Source: Alloscardovia criceti DSM 17774 (GTDB taxonomy: Bacteria > Actinomycetota > Actinomycetes > Actinomycetales > Bifidobacteriaceae). Taken from it: 64,000 nt of DNA. Numbering within the stretch: position 1 is the first letter of the stretch; every line of letters begins with the position of its first letter. A program made the translations under genes and the position numbers. Below are positions 47,956-58,866 of the stretch, piece by piece. The notes below the pieces were generated by a model, which did no database searches, was not told where the DNA came from, and worked only from the letters and a program-made list of their open reading frames with translations. The DNA is taken from the NCBI RefSeq assembly GCF_000376885.1, contig NZ_AQXR01000011.1:62001-126000 (forward strand). The letters run 5' to 3'.

Positions 47956-50900
47956 ATGACACAGAAAAATAGGGATATAACTATGACCTCACACAGTACG
48001 CAGGATGCGCAGACTTTGCGCACTACGATGATGCAGCGCCTTGAAAGCGAAGACTTTGCGTTGCTTTTCGGTGGCCAGTCCACTCCTTGGACGCAGAGTC
48101 TCGAGAATCTGAAAAATAATCCCCGCGTTTTTGCCCAGGTGGAGGAGTATCTCCAGCAGTCATACCAGCGCATGAGTCCAGTAGCATCCGATGCCTTGGC
48201 CATTGTGGGTAGAAATATCGATATTCTCAGCTATGCCAGCTCTTCTCCTGTGCTTGGCAAGGCCGCAGAAGCTGTGATCTCCGTACCGGGCATTACGGCT
48301 GCTCAAATGGGAAACCTGATGGATGCGTTGGAACTGGGATTGAATCTAAATTCTGCTCATCTTGTGGGCATCCAGGGCCATTCGCAGGGCATCCTTGCCG
48401 CTCAAGTGGCACGCATTCTCGCCGATAAACAGGCAGGACAGATTACGGATGCGCAGGCAGATGAGAAAATCGTGGACATTCTCGCCATTGCGCGTCTGAT
48501 AGGCCTAGCCGCCACACGCACGACGCGTCAGATGAACATGGTGGGAGATGGACAGGCTACGCAGATGCTCTCTGTAATGGGGGCGACCCGCGAGCAAGTT
48601 GAGGTGCTCATCTCTCGATTAACCGCTCCTCAGGCTCCACTTTCCGTGGCCGTAAAGAATTCCGCTACGCATTTTGTACTGTCTGGCTATCCACACGATC
48701 TCGCACAATTCATGACACAGGCTACCCGGGAGCATGAGCATCAGGCTCAACTGCGCGAGGCCAAGGTGCGCGGGGGTAGCGTATTTGATCCGCGTATGGA
48801 ATTCCTCGAGGTCAGCGCTGCATTCCATAGCCCGGTCATGGAATCTGCCGTGGACCAGGTAGAAAAATGGGCAGGCATGTGCGGCATCGACACGAATCTT
48901 GCGCGTACTCTTGCTCAAGAAGTGTTGGTGGATCATGTGGACTGGGATGCGCGCATCCGCAGCATCGTAAACGCCGAGAATGTATCTGCCGAGGCGCTGT
49001 GGCTGGTCGATTTTGGTCCAGGAAATACTATTTCCAAGCTGACGGAAGCCTTGGCACAGGGTACGGGCATAGGCATAATCAACGCTTCTCAAACCGAAGA
49101 CCGAGTCGCATTAGTGACCGAGGGGACTGCATTTGAGCGTACGGATAATTGGCAGAAGTTTGCTCCTCGACTTATTCGCACAGCTAAGGGTGACGAGGTG
49201 CAGACCGCCTTTACACGTCTAACCGGGCGCTCGCCGATTATGCTGGCCGGCATGACACCAACCACCGTGGATGCGGAACTCGTAGCAGCGGCAGCCAATG
49301 CGGGCTACTGGGTAGAAATGGCGGGTGGCGGCCAGGTCACCGAAGAAGTATTTGAAAAGCATATGCAGGACATGGATAGGTTGCTCGAGGATGGTCGCAG
49401 CATAGAATTCAATGCCATGTTTATGGACCGCTATCTGTGGGGACTTCAGTTTGGCACACAGCGCATTGTCTCCAAAAAGCGTGCTTCGGGTGCACCTATT
49501 GATGGTGTCATTATTTCTGCCGGTATACCGGAATTAGAGGAGGCTATCGAACTCGTACAGGGGCTTCATGAAGATGGTTTCCCGTATGTGGGCTTTAAGC
49601 CAGGTACGGTGGCGCAGATTGAGCAGGTCTTGGCCATTGCTACAAAGCTGCCACAGACGCAGATTCTGATGGAGGTCGAAGGCGGAGCTGCGGGCGGTCA
49701 TCATTCGTGGGAAAGCCTCGATGATTTGCTGCTTGCAACGTATGCGCAGATTCGAGCTACGGACAATATCGTGCTCATCGTGGGCGGCGGCATTGGTACG
49801 CCGGAACGTGCAGCGGACTATATCAGCGGAAGCTGGGCGGAGCGCTACGATGTGCCAGCTATGCCGGTGGACGGTGTGCTGGTGGGGACGGCTGCTATGA
49901 CCGCGCTTGAGGCGCATACCAGTGAGCAAGTCAAAGATTTCTTGGTGAAGACACCGGGCATTACTGAGTTTGTGCACAACGACGATCCGTTTGCGCCACG
50001 ATCTGAAAAGTGGGTCCCAGCAGGTGGACATGTGGGTGGTGTGGCATCGGGCCTCTCGCATCTGCATGCGGATATTTATGAACTGGAGAACTCCTCGGCA
50101 CAGGCTGGTCGCCTCATTGCTTATATGGACAAGCATATGGACGAGTTGGAGGCGCGCCGCGCGGATATTATCGAGGCCATCAATAAGACCTCGAAGCCAT
50201 ATTTCGGCGATGTGCAAGACATGACTTATCTCCAGATGGCTCAGCGCTTTGCCGATTTGAGCTACCCATGGGCGGATTCCACATATGTGGATCGTTTCTG
50301 GCATCTGCTGCAGCGTATCGAGCAGCGCATTGTTGACCTTGACCATGGTGAATTTACGTCGATTTTTGCCACGCGTGAGGATGCGCTTGAGCCTAAGCAA
50401 GCTATCCAGAAGTTGGTAGAAACATATCCACAGGCTGAGACGGTGCAGGTGACGGCTACGGATGCAGCGTGGTTGCCACGCTTGTGCCGTGAATATCCAA
50501 AGCCTATGCCATTTGTACCGGTGATTGACGGCGATTTGCTGCGCTGGTGGGGTCAGGACCAGCTGTGGCAGTCAGAAGATCCACGCTATAGTGCCGACTC
50601 CGTACGCATTATTCCAGGACCAATTTCCGTAGCCGGCATCACCACAAAGAATGAACCAATTGCCCAGATTTTGGGACGCTTCCAGCAGGCATGCGTGGAC
50701 AGGACGAAGGCGGAGACTGAGGCTCGCTCAGAAACGGCGGCCAGCGCTCCAACGGAGGTCTTCTCCGGTCGCGCGCACAGCACGACGCCGGAGGACTTCA
50801 TCCGCCAAAGCCCAACGATTTCATGGGTTGGCCACATTATGGACAACCCAGCCTTCAAGACGGAAAGCTCGGATGAATTCTATGAGCTGACACAGGTGGG

Positions 50901-53900
50901 TCACAAGGATGGCTGGCTGCTCTTTGACTTAGATATCCATCTGGATACTTTCTGGGATAATGCGGGCACTACGGCTCAGAACGAGCACGCAGTGCGCCAT
51001 ATCGTCATCCCATTGAATATCAATCCTGCTCAGCCAGAGCGCATGCCGATGGTGGATGCGGAGCGACTGTCGGAGCACGTGTATGCCATGCTGGCGGCCA
51101 CTGCTGGTATGGGCAATACGGCCATTACGGGCGATAAGCTGCACGATATGCCGCATATTACGGCTCCATCGGAGGAGGAAAAGACAGAAAAGCCCTTTGG
51201 CTCCGCGCATTCTTCGTACACCTTGAGCGCGAATTTGGGTCTGGATCATCAGGCTGCTACGGGTGCTGGTTTGCCAGTTGATCTCACTTCCAGTCGCATT
51301 GTGCCAGACGCCTTGGTGGGTCCAGCTTGGCCTGCCATTTATGCGGCTCTCGGTTCGGTGTATGTGGGCACGATGCCGATTATCGAAGGCTTGCTCAATG
51401 CCGTACATCTGGACCATATGATTGCGCTCGAGGTGACGGACGAAGAATTGCTGGTGCACACGGGCGAGAAGATTTCTTTGCTCAGCTGGGCGGAGCATTA
51501 CGCGGAATCCGCCTCTGGTCGTGTGGTCACCATTCATGTGCAGCATACGGCTGAGGATGGAACGGTGCTCGCCACAGAAGTGGAGCGTTTCGCCATTCGT
51601 GGTCGTGCATACTCCAACGAATTGCCTATTACTGTGGCTCCATATGGCGGTGTGCAGGCGGAAGTTAAGGATACCGCGCGCCGTTTGCTGCGCCGCGTGA
51701 ACGTCGTCGCCCCGGATGATATGACAGCTTTTGCCCGTACGTCCGGCGACTTCAACCCTATCCACACCTCCGTGCGTGCTGCGCGTATCAGCGGCCTGTC
51801 CGCTCCTTTGGTGCACGGCATGTGGTTGTCTGCCACAGCTCAGCATGCTGTCCAGAGTGTGGATGTAAAGGGTGCTCATTATGAGATTGAAGGCTGGACG
51901 TACACCATGTACGGCATGGTGCAGCTCAACGATGAGGTAGAAATTTCTATCGAACGTGTGGGCAAGGTCAATCTCGCCGGTCTCGTGCTGGAAGTCACCA
52001 GTCGTGTCCATAAAGAAATCGTCTCCGTGGGTACGGCGATTGTGCGGGCACCGGAGTCTGCCTATGTATATCCAGGTCAGGGCATCCAAAGCCAGGGCAT
52101 GGTGCTGGATGAGCGTGCCATTTCCCCAGCTGCGCGTCAGATTTGGGAGCGTGCGGATAAGGTTACGCGGGAAAAGCTAGGCTTCTCCATTTTGACCATT
52201 GTGCGTGATAATCCTACGGAAATTACCGCTCATGGTGTGACGTATCGTCATCCAGAAGGTTTGTTGAATTTGACGCAGTTTACGCAGGTGGCCTTGGCTA
52301 CCGTGGCCTTCGCGCAAACGGCTCGCATGCGTGAGGCGGGCGTCAGCTTCGAGCCTGCGTATTTTGCGGGACATTCCTTGGGTGAGTACAACGCTTTGGG
52401 TGCTTTTGCGCAGATTATTCCACTCGAAACAGTAGTGGAGCTGGTCTTCCACCGTGGCTCGACCATGCATCACCTCATCGAGCGCGATGCACAGGGTCGC
52501 TCCAACTACCGCATGGGTGCTTTGCGTCCAAACCAATTCGGCGTTACAGATGACACGGTGAAGGATTATGTGGCTCAGCTGGCGCGCGAAAGCGGCGAAT
52601 TCTTGGAAATTGTGAACTTTAATTTGGCAGGTTCTCAGTACGCTATTGCAGGTACAATTGCCGGTTTGGAGTACCTCAATCGCGATGCTTCGGCACGGGC
52701 TAAGGCTGCCGGGGGCAAGCGTCCATTCATGTATGTGCCAGGCATTGATGTGCCGTTCCATTCCACGAAGTTGCGTTCGGGTGTGCCAGAATTCCGCAAT
52801 AAACTTGACGAATTGCTGCCTGAGCATATTGATTACTCCGTTTTGGAGGGACGTTACATTCCTAATTTGGTGGCTCGACCATTTGAAATGACGAAGGAAT
52901 TTGCACAGTCTATCCTCGATGTGGTGCCTTCTGAACGCATTCGTGCGGCGCTGGAGGATAGTGCGTTGTGGGATGAGTATGCGGCGGATGAGCAAAAGCT
53001 GGGCCGTTTGTTACTCACTGAGTTGCTCAGCTGGCAGTTTGCGTCTCCTGTGCGTTGGATTGAAACGCAAGCCTTGCTGTTCACGCCGCGCAGCCGCCAG
53101 GGTTTGGGCGTAGAAAATTATGTAGAAGTAGGTCTGGGTAAGTCTCCAACTTTGGCAAATATGGGTGCGCGCACCCTGAAGCTGCCACAGTTTGCGGATG
53201 TAATGGCTCAGGTGTACAACGTGGGACGCGATGAGTCGCGTGTGTACTTGACGGATAATGACGCGGATTCTTTGATTAAAGAAACCGTCGTCGAGCAGGA
53301 GGATGCTAGCCAGTCAGCAGCCACGGCTCCAGCTGCAGCTCCAGCTCCTGCGACTGCGCAGCCAGCTGCCGTGGCGGAGGTTGCTCCACAAGTGAGCGCT
53401 GCTCCAAGCTCTGCTGCACCTGCTGCGGATATTCAATTCATGGCTTCCGATGGTATTAGAACGCTGTTGGCTTACAGTGCAAAGATTCGTGTCGAGCAGA
53501 TCGGTGATGCGGATACCACGGATACGTTGACTAATGGCGTTTCCTCCAAGCGCAATCAATTGCTTATGGATATGAGCTCCGAGCTGTCTGTGGCGAGTAT
53601 TGAGGGCGCTGCAGAAGCCACCGTGGGTGCATTGTATGGCATTGTGGATGCGGCTGCTCCGCATTACAAGGCCTTCGGACCGGTGTTGAGCGATGCTATC
53701 CGCGACAGATTGCATGCGTTGTTTGGTGCAGCGGGCATTAAGTCCAGCTCCATTGCGCAGCGTGTATCCTCAGCATGGGGTCTGGGTGAAGGCTGGGCCA
53801 GTGCCGTTACTGCTCAAATTTTGCTCAATACGCGTGAAGGGGCGAGCGCACGTGGTGGCGATTTGGCAAGCTTGCCAACCGCAGCCGTTTCTTCCAGCGC

Positions 53901-56900
53901 AGAAGCCGATGCCTTAATTGATCAAGCGGTACAAGAAGTAGCAGCCGCACGTGGGGTCAGTGTCAGCATGGCTACTGCACAGTCCGGTGCTGCTGGGGCT
54001 GTAGTGGACTCTGCTGCGTTAACCGAGTTTGAAAACAAGGTAACAGGTGATAATGGCGTGCTGGCTCAAACTGCTCGATTTATTCTGCGTAGCATTGGGG
54101 CACAGCCTGAAGTTACAGAACGTGCAGAAGAGAATAATGCCGATGTCATTGCCGCTGTAGAAGCCGAGTTGGGCAGTAATTGGGTCCAGCAGGTTGCACC
54201 ACGATTCGATGCGCGTAAGGCCATGCTTATCGATGACCGCTGGGCGAGTGCACGTGAGGATTTGGCTCATCTCTACTATGAGGAGGACTTCGATGTGCAG
54301 TCTCATAATTTCGACTCCGCAGGTGAGACCATCGCTGCTCAGGCGCGTTGGTATGCCCAGCGCTGCACAGCACAGGCTCAGCACCAGCTGGCTAAGGTCT
54401 TTGAGGACATCGCTGACCGTGCGTTGATGAAGCCATCACAGGCCGCAGCCCAACAGCACTTTGCTCAGGATGTGGCGGTGGTGACCGGTGTTTCTGCGCA
54501 TTCCATCGCCGGTGAAGTGGTGGCAGGTCTGCTGGCTGGCGGCGCCACGGTTATTGCCACAAGTCACAGCTTCAGCCCGCGCGTCAAGCAGTGGGCGAAG
54601 GATGTGTATCGCGCACATGCCACGAAGAATGCACAGTTGTGGCTGGTTCCTGCTAATCTCTCCAGCTTCCGTGATGTGGATGCACTCGTTCAATGGATAG
54701 GACAGGAGCAGAAGGAAACGCATGGTGCTACTACGACCGTAATCAAGCCGGCCCTCAGTCCTACGCTCTTCTTCCCATTCGCGGCTCCTGCTGTGCATGG
54801 CAGTTTGGAAGATTCCGGTGAGCTTTTCGAAGCTCAGGCTCGACTTATGCTCTGGTCAGTGGAACGTGCTATTGCAGGATTGGCTCCATTGGGTGCGGAA
54901 ACGAATGTGGAGCATCGCTTGCATGTGATTTTGCCAGGATCTCCAAACCGCGGTGTATTTGGCGGTGACGGTGCGTATGGTGAAGTGAAGTCTGCCTTCG
55001 ACGCATTGGTGACACGCTCTCATGCGGAAACGACCTGGTCCCAGCACGTGACCTTTGCTCATCCACGCATTGGATGGGTACGTGGTACCGGTTTGATGGG
55101 TGGCAATGATCCGCTGGTCGATGTCGTAGAATCTCGCGGCATCCACACCTACACCACGCAGCAGATGGCAGAGGAATTGCTCAAGCTCTGCTCGAAGGAT
55201 GCTCGTGCGCAGGCTCAGCTCAGCCCATTGAATGTGGATCTGACCGGAGGATTAGGAAACGAGCCGTTAAACATCACTCAATTGCGTGAAGAAGCACTGG
55301 CTCAAGTTCAAACGTCAGCGCATGACACAGATGATGCACCAGGCGCCCAGCAACACACCCGCACCTCACGCTTGAAGGCACTGCCAACGCCTCATACACC
55401 TTCTCAAACGCCTGTCCATGCTTCCGACTGGTCGCAGGTCAGCGCAAAACCAGAGGATGAGGTCGTTATCGTCAATATCGGCGAACTGGGACCTTGGGGC
55501 TTTGGTCGTACCCGTTTGCAGGCCGAATTGGGTATCCACAGCGATGGCACGGTAGATTTGAACGCCACCGGTGTGCTGGAATTGGCATGGAATATGGGAC
55601 TGGTTTCTTGGTCGGATACGCCGGAATCTGGCTGGTATGACCAGAACGACACTTTTGTGCCGGAAGAAGATATTTACGAGGAATTCCACGATGACGTCGT
55701 CGCGCGCAGCGGTATCCGTCCATTTACCGATGGCATGGGTAACGATTTCGAGCATGGCACGAATGAGGAATCTGCGGAAATCTTCCTCGACCATGACATG
55801 AGTTTCAGCGTAGCAGATGAAAAAACCGCGCGTGAGTACCTCGATAATGATGACAAGCATACGAGCATTCGCTTTGATGCCGAAAATAACGAATGGATTG
55901 TCACGCGCCTCAAGGGCACCTCTGTGCATGTACCTCGCCGTGCAACCATGACGCGCGTGGTCGGTGGCCAATTCCCAGAAGGCTTCGACCCAACGCGCTG
56001 GGGCATTCCAAGCTCCATGGTCGGCGATGTGGATCAAATTGCTTTGTGGAATATCGTCACTGCCGTGGATGCCTTTATTTCTGCTGGTTTCACACCTGCG
56101 GAAATCTTGCAAAGCATCCATCCTTCGCAACTTGCCAGCACTCAAGGCACCGGCTTTGGCGGCATGTCCTCTATGCGCAAGCTCTATCTGGACCGCTACT
56201 TAGGGAAGGATTATCCAAGCGATATTTTGCAGGAAGCCTTGCCAAACGTGGTGGCTGCACATGTCATGCAGTCCTACATTGGTGGCTACGGCAATATGAT
56301 TCAGCCGGTATCCGCATGCGCTACGGCAGCAGTCTCGGTAGAAGAAGGCTTCGATAAAATCAAGCTGGGCAAGGCTGATTTCGTGGTGGCGGGTGCTATC
56401 GACGACATCGGTACAGAATCCGTTAACGGCTTTGGTTACATGAATGCTACGGCGCGTTCACAGGAAATGTATGACAAGGGCATCGAGTCACGATTCTTCT
56501 CCAGACCAAATGATCGCAGACGCGGAGGATTCGTAGAATCCCAAGGTGGCGGCACCGTGCTGCTGACGCGCGGAGATATTGCACTCAAGATGGGCTTACC
56601 TGTGGCCGGCGTCCTTGGGTATGTCCGCTCATTCGCAGATGGTGCACATACCTCGATTCCTGCTCCAGGACTGGGCGCGCTCGCTGCAGCCCAGGGCGGT
56701 AAAGATTCACACCTTGTACGTGAGCTGGCAAAGCTGGGCGTGAGTGCGGACGATATCGCCGTGGTATCTAAGCATGACACTTCCACGAATGCCAACGATC
56801 CAAACGAATCCGAATTGCACAATACTGTGGCTCATGCCATCGGTCGTGCTGATGGAAATCCATTGTATGTGATCTCTCAAAAGAGCTTGACCGGTCACTC

Positions 56901-57393
56901 TAAGGGTGGTGCAGCTATCTTCCAAATGCATGGCTTGACGGATCTCTTCCATACGGGCATCATCCCAGCCAATGCTTCCTTGGATGTGGTGGATAGCAAG
57001 CTGGAGCGTGATGATCATATGGTTTGGTTTAAGCAGCCTTTGGATGTGTCCGCATCCGGTCATGATATCAAGGCAGGATTGGTCACATCCCTTGGATTTG
57101 GCCATGTGTCGGGGTTCGTGGCAGTGGTCCATCCGGGTGCTTTCGAAGCGGCGGTACGCAATGCTGAAGGCGAGGATGCGCTTGCGCAGTGGAAGCAGCG
57201 CGCAAATGCTCGCCTCGCAGCCGGCGCTCAGCACTTGGAGCGTGCGATGCGCGGCACTGCAAAGCTCTACGAGCAGATTGATAATCGCCGCTACCATGAG
57301 GATAAGCACGGTTATGATGCTCACGCAGTGGAAAAGCGCATGCTGCTGGATCCTCAGGCGCGCTTAGGTGCCAGCGGATATTTTGAAAAGTAA
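47956..57393 (+). CDS. fas: type I fatty acid synthase, single chain
   Basis: 3145 residues. Domain order and landmarks: acetyltransferase (GHSQG, Ser143); enoyl reductase from about 428 (MLAGMTPTTVDAELVAAAAN, EGGAAGGHHSWES); dehydratase (SGDFNPIHTSVR, about 1260); malonyl/palmitoyl transferase (GHSLGEYNALG, Ser1474); an Ala/Pro linker; acyl carrier domain (NGVSSKRNQLLMDM, phosphopantetheine Ser1863); ketoreductase (VAVVTGVSAHSIAGEVVAGL, about 2175); ketosynthase (VSACATAAVSVEEG, Cys2788; HDTSTNANDPNE; SLTGHSKGGA). This is the head-to-tail fusion of fungal alpha and beta chains known from mycobacteria and bifidobacteria. The phosphopantetheinyl transferase is not fused but encoded at 59.5 kb. 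It is the last gene of birA-accBC-accD-fas and makes long-chain acyl-CoA in the cytosol. Confidence 0.97.
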   Translation: MTQKNRDITMTSHSTQDAQTLRTTMMQRLESEDFALLFGGQSTPWTQSLENLKNNPRVFAQVEEYLQQSYQRMSPVASDALAIVGRNIDILSYASSSPVLGKAAEAVISVPGITAAQMGNLMDALELGLNLNSAHLVGIQGHSQGILAAQVARILADKQAGQITDAQADEKIVDILAIARLIGLAATRTTRQMNMVGDGQATQMLSVMGATREQVEVLISRLTAPQAPLSVAVKNSATHFVLSGYPHDLAQFMTQATREHEHQAQLREAKVRGGSVFDPRMEFLEVSAAFHSPVMESAVDQVEKWAGMCGIDTNLARTLAQEVLVDHVDWDARIRSIVNAENVSAEALWLVDFGPGNTISKLTEALAQGTGIGIINASQTEDRVALVTEGTAFERTDNWQKFAPRLIRTAKGDEVQTAFTRLTGRSPIMLAGMTPTTVDAELVAAAANAGYWVEMAGGGQVTEEVFEKHMQDMDRLLEDGRSIEFNAMFMDRYLWGLQFGTQRIVSKKRASGAPIDGVIISAGIPELEEAIELVQGLHEDGFPYVGFKPGTVAQIEQVLAIATKLPQTQILMEVEGGAAGGHHSWESLDDLLLATYAQIRATDNIVLIVGGGIGTPERAADYISGSWAERYDVPAMPVDGVLVGTAAMTALEAHTSEQVKDFLVKTPGITEFVHNDDPFAPRSEKWVPAGGHVGGVASGLSHLHADIYELENSSAQAGRLIAYMDKHMDELEARRADIIEAINKTSKPYFGDVQDMTYLQMAQRFADLSYPWADSTYVDRFWHLLQRIEQRIVDLDHGEFTSIFATREDALEPKQAIQKLVETYPQAETVQVTATDAAWLPRLCREYPKPMPFVPVIDGDLLRWWGQDQLWQSEDPRYSADSVRIIPGPISVAGITTKNEPIAQILGRFQQACVDRTKAETEARSETAASAPTEVFSGRAHSTTPEDFIRQSPTISWVGHIMDNPAFKTESSDEFYELTQVGHKDGWLLFDLDIHLDTFWDNAGTTAQNEHAVRHIVIPLNINPAQPERMPMVDAERLSEHVYAMLAATAGMGNTAITGDKLHDMPHITAPSEEEKTEKPFGSAHSSYTLSANLGLDHQAATGAGLPVDLTSSRIVPDALVGPAWPAIYAALGSVYVGTMPIIEGLLNAVHLDHMIALEVTDEELLVHTGEKISLLSWAEHYAESASGRVVTIHVQHTAEDGTVLATEVERFAIRGRAYSNELPITVAPYGGVQAEVKDTARRLLRRVNVVAPDDMTAFARTSGDFNPIHTSVRAARISGLSAPLVHGMWLSATAQHAVQSVDVKGAHYEIEGWTYTMYGMVQLNDEVEISIERVGKVNLAGLVLEVTSRVHKEIVSVGTAIVRAPESAYVYPGQGIQSQGMVLDERAISPAARQIWERADKVTREKLGFSILTIVRDNPTEITAHGVTYRHPEGLLNLTQFTQVALATVAFAQTARMREAGVSFEPAYFAGHSLGEYNALGAFAQIIPLETVVELVFHRGSTMHHLIERDAQGRSNYRMGALRPNQFGVTDDTVKDYVAQLARESGEFLEIVNFNLAGSQYAIAGTIAGLEYLNRDASARAKAAGGKRPFMYVPGIDVPFHSTKLRSGVPEFRNKLDELLPEHIDYSVLEGRYIPNLVARPFEMTKEFAQSILDVVPSERIRAALEDSALWDEYAADEQKLGRLLLTELLSWQFASPVRWIETQALLFTPRSRQGLGVENYVEVGLGKSPTLANMGARTLKLPQFADVMAQVYNVGRDESRVYLTDNDADSLIKETVVEQEDASQSAATAPAAAPAPATAQPAAVAEVAPQVSAAPSSAAPAADIQFMASDGIRTLLAYSAKIRVEQIGDADTTDTLTNGVSSKRNQLLMDMSSELSVASIEGAAEATVGALYGIVDAAAPHYKAFGPVLSDAIRDRLHALFGAAGIKSSSIAQRVSSAWGLGEGWASAVTAQILLNTREGASARGGDLASLPTAAVSSSAEADALIDQAVQEVAAARGVSVSMATAQSGAAGAVVDSAALTEFENKVTGDNGVLAQTARFILRSIGAQPEVTERAEENNADVIAAVEAELGSNWVQQVAPRFDARKAMLIDDRWASAREDLAHLYYEEDFDVQSHNFDSAGETIAAQARWYAQRCTAQAQHQLAKVFEDIADRALMKPSQAAAQQHFAQDVAVVTGVSAHSIAGEVVAGLLAGGATVIATSHSFSPRVKQWAKDVYRAHATKNAQLWLVPANLSSFRDVDALVQWIGQEQKETHGATTTVIKPALSPTLFFPFAAPAVHGSLEDSGELFEAQARLMLWSVERAIAGLAPLGAETNVEHRLHVILPGSPNRGVFGGDGAYGEVKSAFDALVTRSHAETTWSQHVTFAHPRIGWVRGTGLMGGNDPLVDVVESRGIHTYTTQQMAEELLKLCSKDARAQAQLSPLNVDLTGGLGNEPLNITQLREEALAQVQTSAHDTDDAPGAQQHTRTSRLKALPTPHTPSQTPVHASDWSQVSAKPEDEVVIVNIGELGPWGFGRTRLQAELGIHSDGTVDLNATGVLELAWNMGLVSWSDTPESGWYDQNDTFVPEEDIYEEFHDDVVARSGIRPFTDGMGNDFEHGTNEESAEIFLDHDMSFSVADEKTAREYLDNDDKHTSIRFDAENNEWIVTRLKGTSVHVPRRATMTRVVGGQFPEGFDPTRWGIPSSMVGDVDQIALWNIVTAVDAFISAGFTPAEILQSIHPSQLASTQGTGFGGMSSMRKLYLDRYLGKDYPSDILQEALPNVVAAHVMQSYIGGYGNMIQPVSACATAAVSVEEGFDKIKLGKADFVVAGAIDDIGTESVNGFGYMNATARSQEMYDKGIESRFFSRPNDRRRGGFVESQGGGTVLLTRGDIALKMGLPVAGVLGYVRSFADGAHTSIPAPGLGALAAAQGGKDSHLVRELAKLGVSADDIAVVSKHDTSTNANDPNESELHNTVAHAIGRADGNPLYVISQKSLTGHSKGGAAIFQMHGLTDLFHTGIIPANASLDVVDSKLERDDHMVWFKQPLDVSASGHDIKAGLVTSLGFGHVSGFVAVVHPGAFEAAVRNAEGEDALAQWKQRANARLAAGAQHLERAMRGTAKLYEQIDNRRYHEDKHGYDAHAVEKRMLLDPQARLGASGYFEK

Positions 57394-57411
57394 AAAATTA
57401 AAGAAATAAAC

Positions 57412-57458
57412 AAAACTGTGGCGGTGCGTTCTCCTCGGAGCGCACCGCCACAGTTTTA
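57412..57458. terminator. bidirectional terminator between fas and fucO-like gene
   Basis: 17-bp perfect stem AAAACTGTGGCGGTGCG / CGCACCGCCACAGTTTT with a 12-base loop. T-runs on both strands let it serve convergent fas and the alcohol dehydrogenase. Confidence 0.95.
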
Positions 57459-57477
57459 TTTTGAAAAGATAATTTTA

Positions 57478-58635
57478 TTACATCAAAGACGTGTAGATGG
57501 CCAAAATATCTTCTTCTGTAGCCTGACGAGGATTTCCAGGTGTGCACACATCGTTAAAGGCATCGTGTGCCAGATCCTTCAAATCAGCTTCTGTAGCGCC
57601 GACTTCGGAAATCTTGGTAGGGTTGCCGAGCTTTGCAGTCAAATCACGCACAGCTTGCACAGCTGCATTGCGTACCTCTTCCAGGTCGCCGGTATAAGCA
57701 TTTTCTACGCCGAAGGCGTGAGCAATAGCCCTGTACTTTTCACCGCTGAACTCCTTGTTATACTCCATAACGGGTGCCAGCAAAATACCGTTCGCCACAC
57801 CATGAGCCACATCCAAGCGGCCGCCCAATGGGTGAGCCATGCCATGTACCAAACCGAGGCCCACATTGGAGTAAGCCATACCTGTGATGTAGGAAGCATA
57901 AGCCATGTTTTCACCTGCAGGCACATCGCCTTCCGCAGATTTTGCCAAATTCTGAGCAATCAGCTCGATAGCCTTCAAACTCAACGCATCGGACAATTCC
58001 CACGCACCTGGCGTGATGAAACCTTCAATGGCGTGCGTCAAAGCATCCAAACCGGTTGCCACCTTCAAGCTACGAGGCATGCCGTCCATCAAATCAGGAT
58101 CCACAAAAGCCACGACAGGGATGTCGTGAGGATCCACAGCTACGAACTTGCGCTTGTTCTTAGTATCGGTAACCACATAGTTAATCGTAGTTTCCGAAGC
58201 AGTACCAGCCGTTGTAGGCACGCCGAAAATTGGCACCGAAGGATTCTTAGTATCTGCCACACCTTCTAGACTTACCACGTCTGCGAACTCAGGATTTGCA
58301 GCGATAATGCCGATGCCCTTGCAGGTATCCTGTGGGGAACCGCCGCCCAAGCCGATGAGGAAGTCTGCGCCAGAAGCCTTGAACCTTTCCACACCATCTT
58401 GGATGCATTCGACAGGAGGATTTGGCTTCACATTCGTAAAGACCTCGAAAGGAATTTCCGCGGCTTCCAAAATCTTTGTCACCTTGTCTACAGTGCCAAC
58501 TTTTGGATCCGCAAGCGTTGGATCTGTAACGATAAATGCCTTTGTGAAACCATGAGCCTTTGCCACAGCAGGGATTTGCTCAATAGCTCCGCGGCCGAAA
58601 TATGATTCTTGGTTAAAAATCATGCGGTACACCAT
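57478..58635 (-). CDS. fucO: iron-containing alcohol dehydrogenase, lactaldehyde reductase type
   Basis: 385 residues from the ATG giving MVYRMIFNQESYFGRGAIEQ behind a perfect AAAGGAGG; the length matches FucO (382). NAD-binding motif GLGGGSPQDTCKGI; iron-binding region with HGMAHPLGGRLDVAHGVANG. Group III Fe-dependent dehydrogenases of this type reduce lactaldehyde to 1,2-propanediol when fucose or rhamnose is used, or reduce other short aldehydes. No fucose genes are nearby, so the exact substrate is inference. Confidence 0.9.
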   Translation of the reverse strand: MVYRMIFNQESYFGRGAIEQIPAVAKAHGFTKAFIVTDPTLADPKVGTVDKVTKILEAAEIPFEVFTNVKPNPPVECIQDGVERFKASGADFLIGLGGGSPQDTCKGIGIIAANPEFADVVSLEGVADTKNPSVPIFGVPTTAGTASETTINYVVTDTKNKRKFVAVDPHDIPVVAFVDPDLMDGMPRSLKVATGLDALTHAIEGFITPGAWELSDALSLKAIELIAQNLAKSAEGDVPAGENMAYASYITGMAYSNVGLGLVHGMAHPLGGRLDVAHGVANGILLAPVMEYNKEFSGEKYRAIAHAFGVENAYTGDLEEVRNAAVQAVRDLTAKLGNPTKISEVGATEADLKDLAHDAFNDVCTPGNPRQATEEDILAIYTSLM

Positions 58636-58866
58636 AAGATATCCTCCTTTGGATACGTGTTGAACGCTACCGTTCATTCATACAATTCACATAGTAGTGG
58701 GATGTGTGGTCGGGCAGTGTGGTGGGCGATTTGTGGGAAAATTGGCATTGTTAGTATAGAAATTAAAGTCTTCAATCGATAAAACCACCTCAAAAGGTGA
58801 TGTACGTTTTATTTTCTGCGCGCTACACTATGTCTCAGTATTCGTTTCGGTGTGAAGGAGCATTCA

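Noticed and set aside
50929..52089. 386-codon and other long minus-strand frames within fas
   Set aside because: All are antisense to an uninterrupted, well-conserved FAS reading frame and have no family features.
57418..58269. 283-codon plus-strand open frame
   Set aside because: Lies wholly antisense to the fucO-like gene and starts inside the bidirectional terminator; no recognisable protein.
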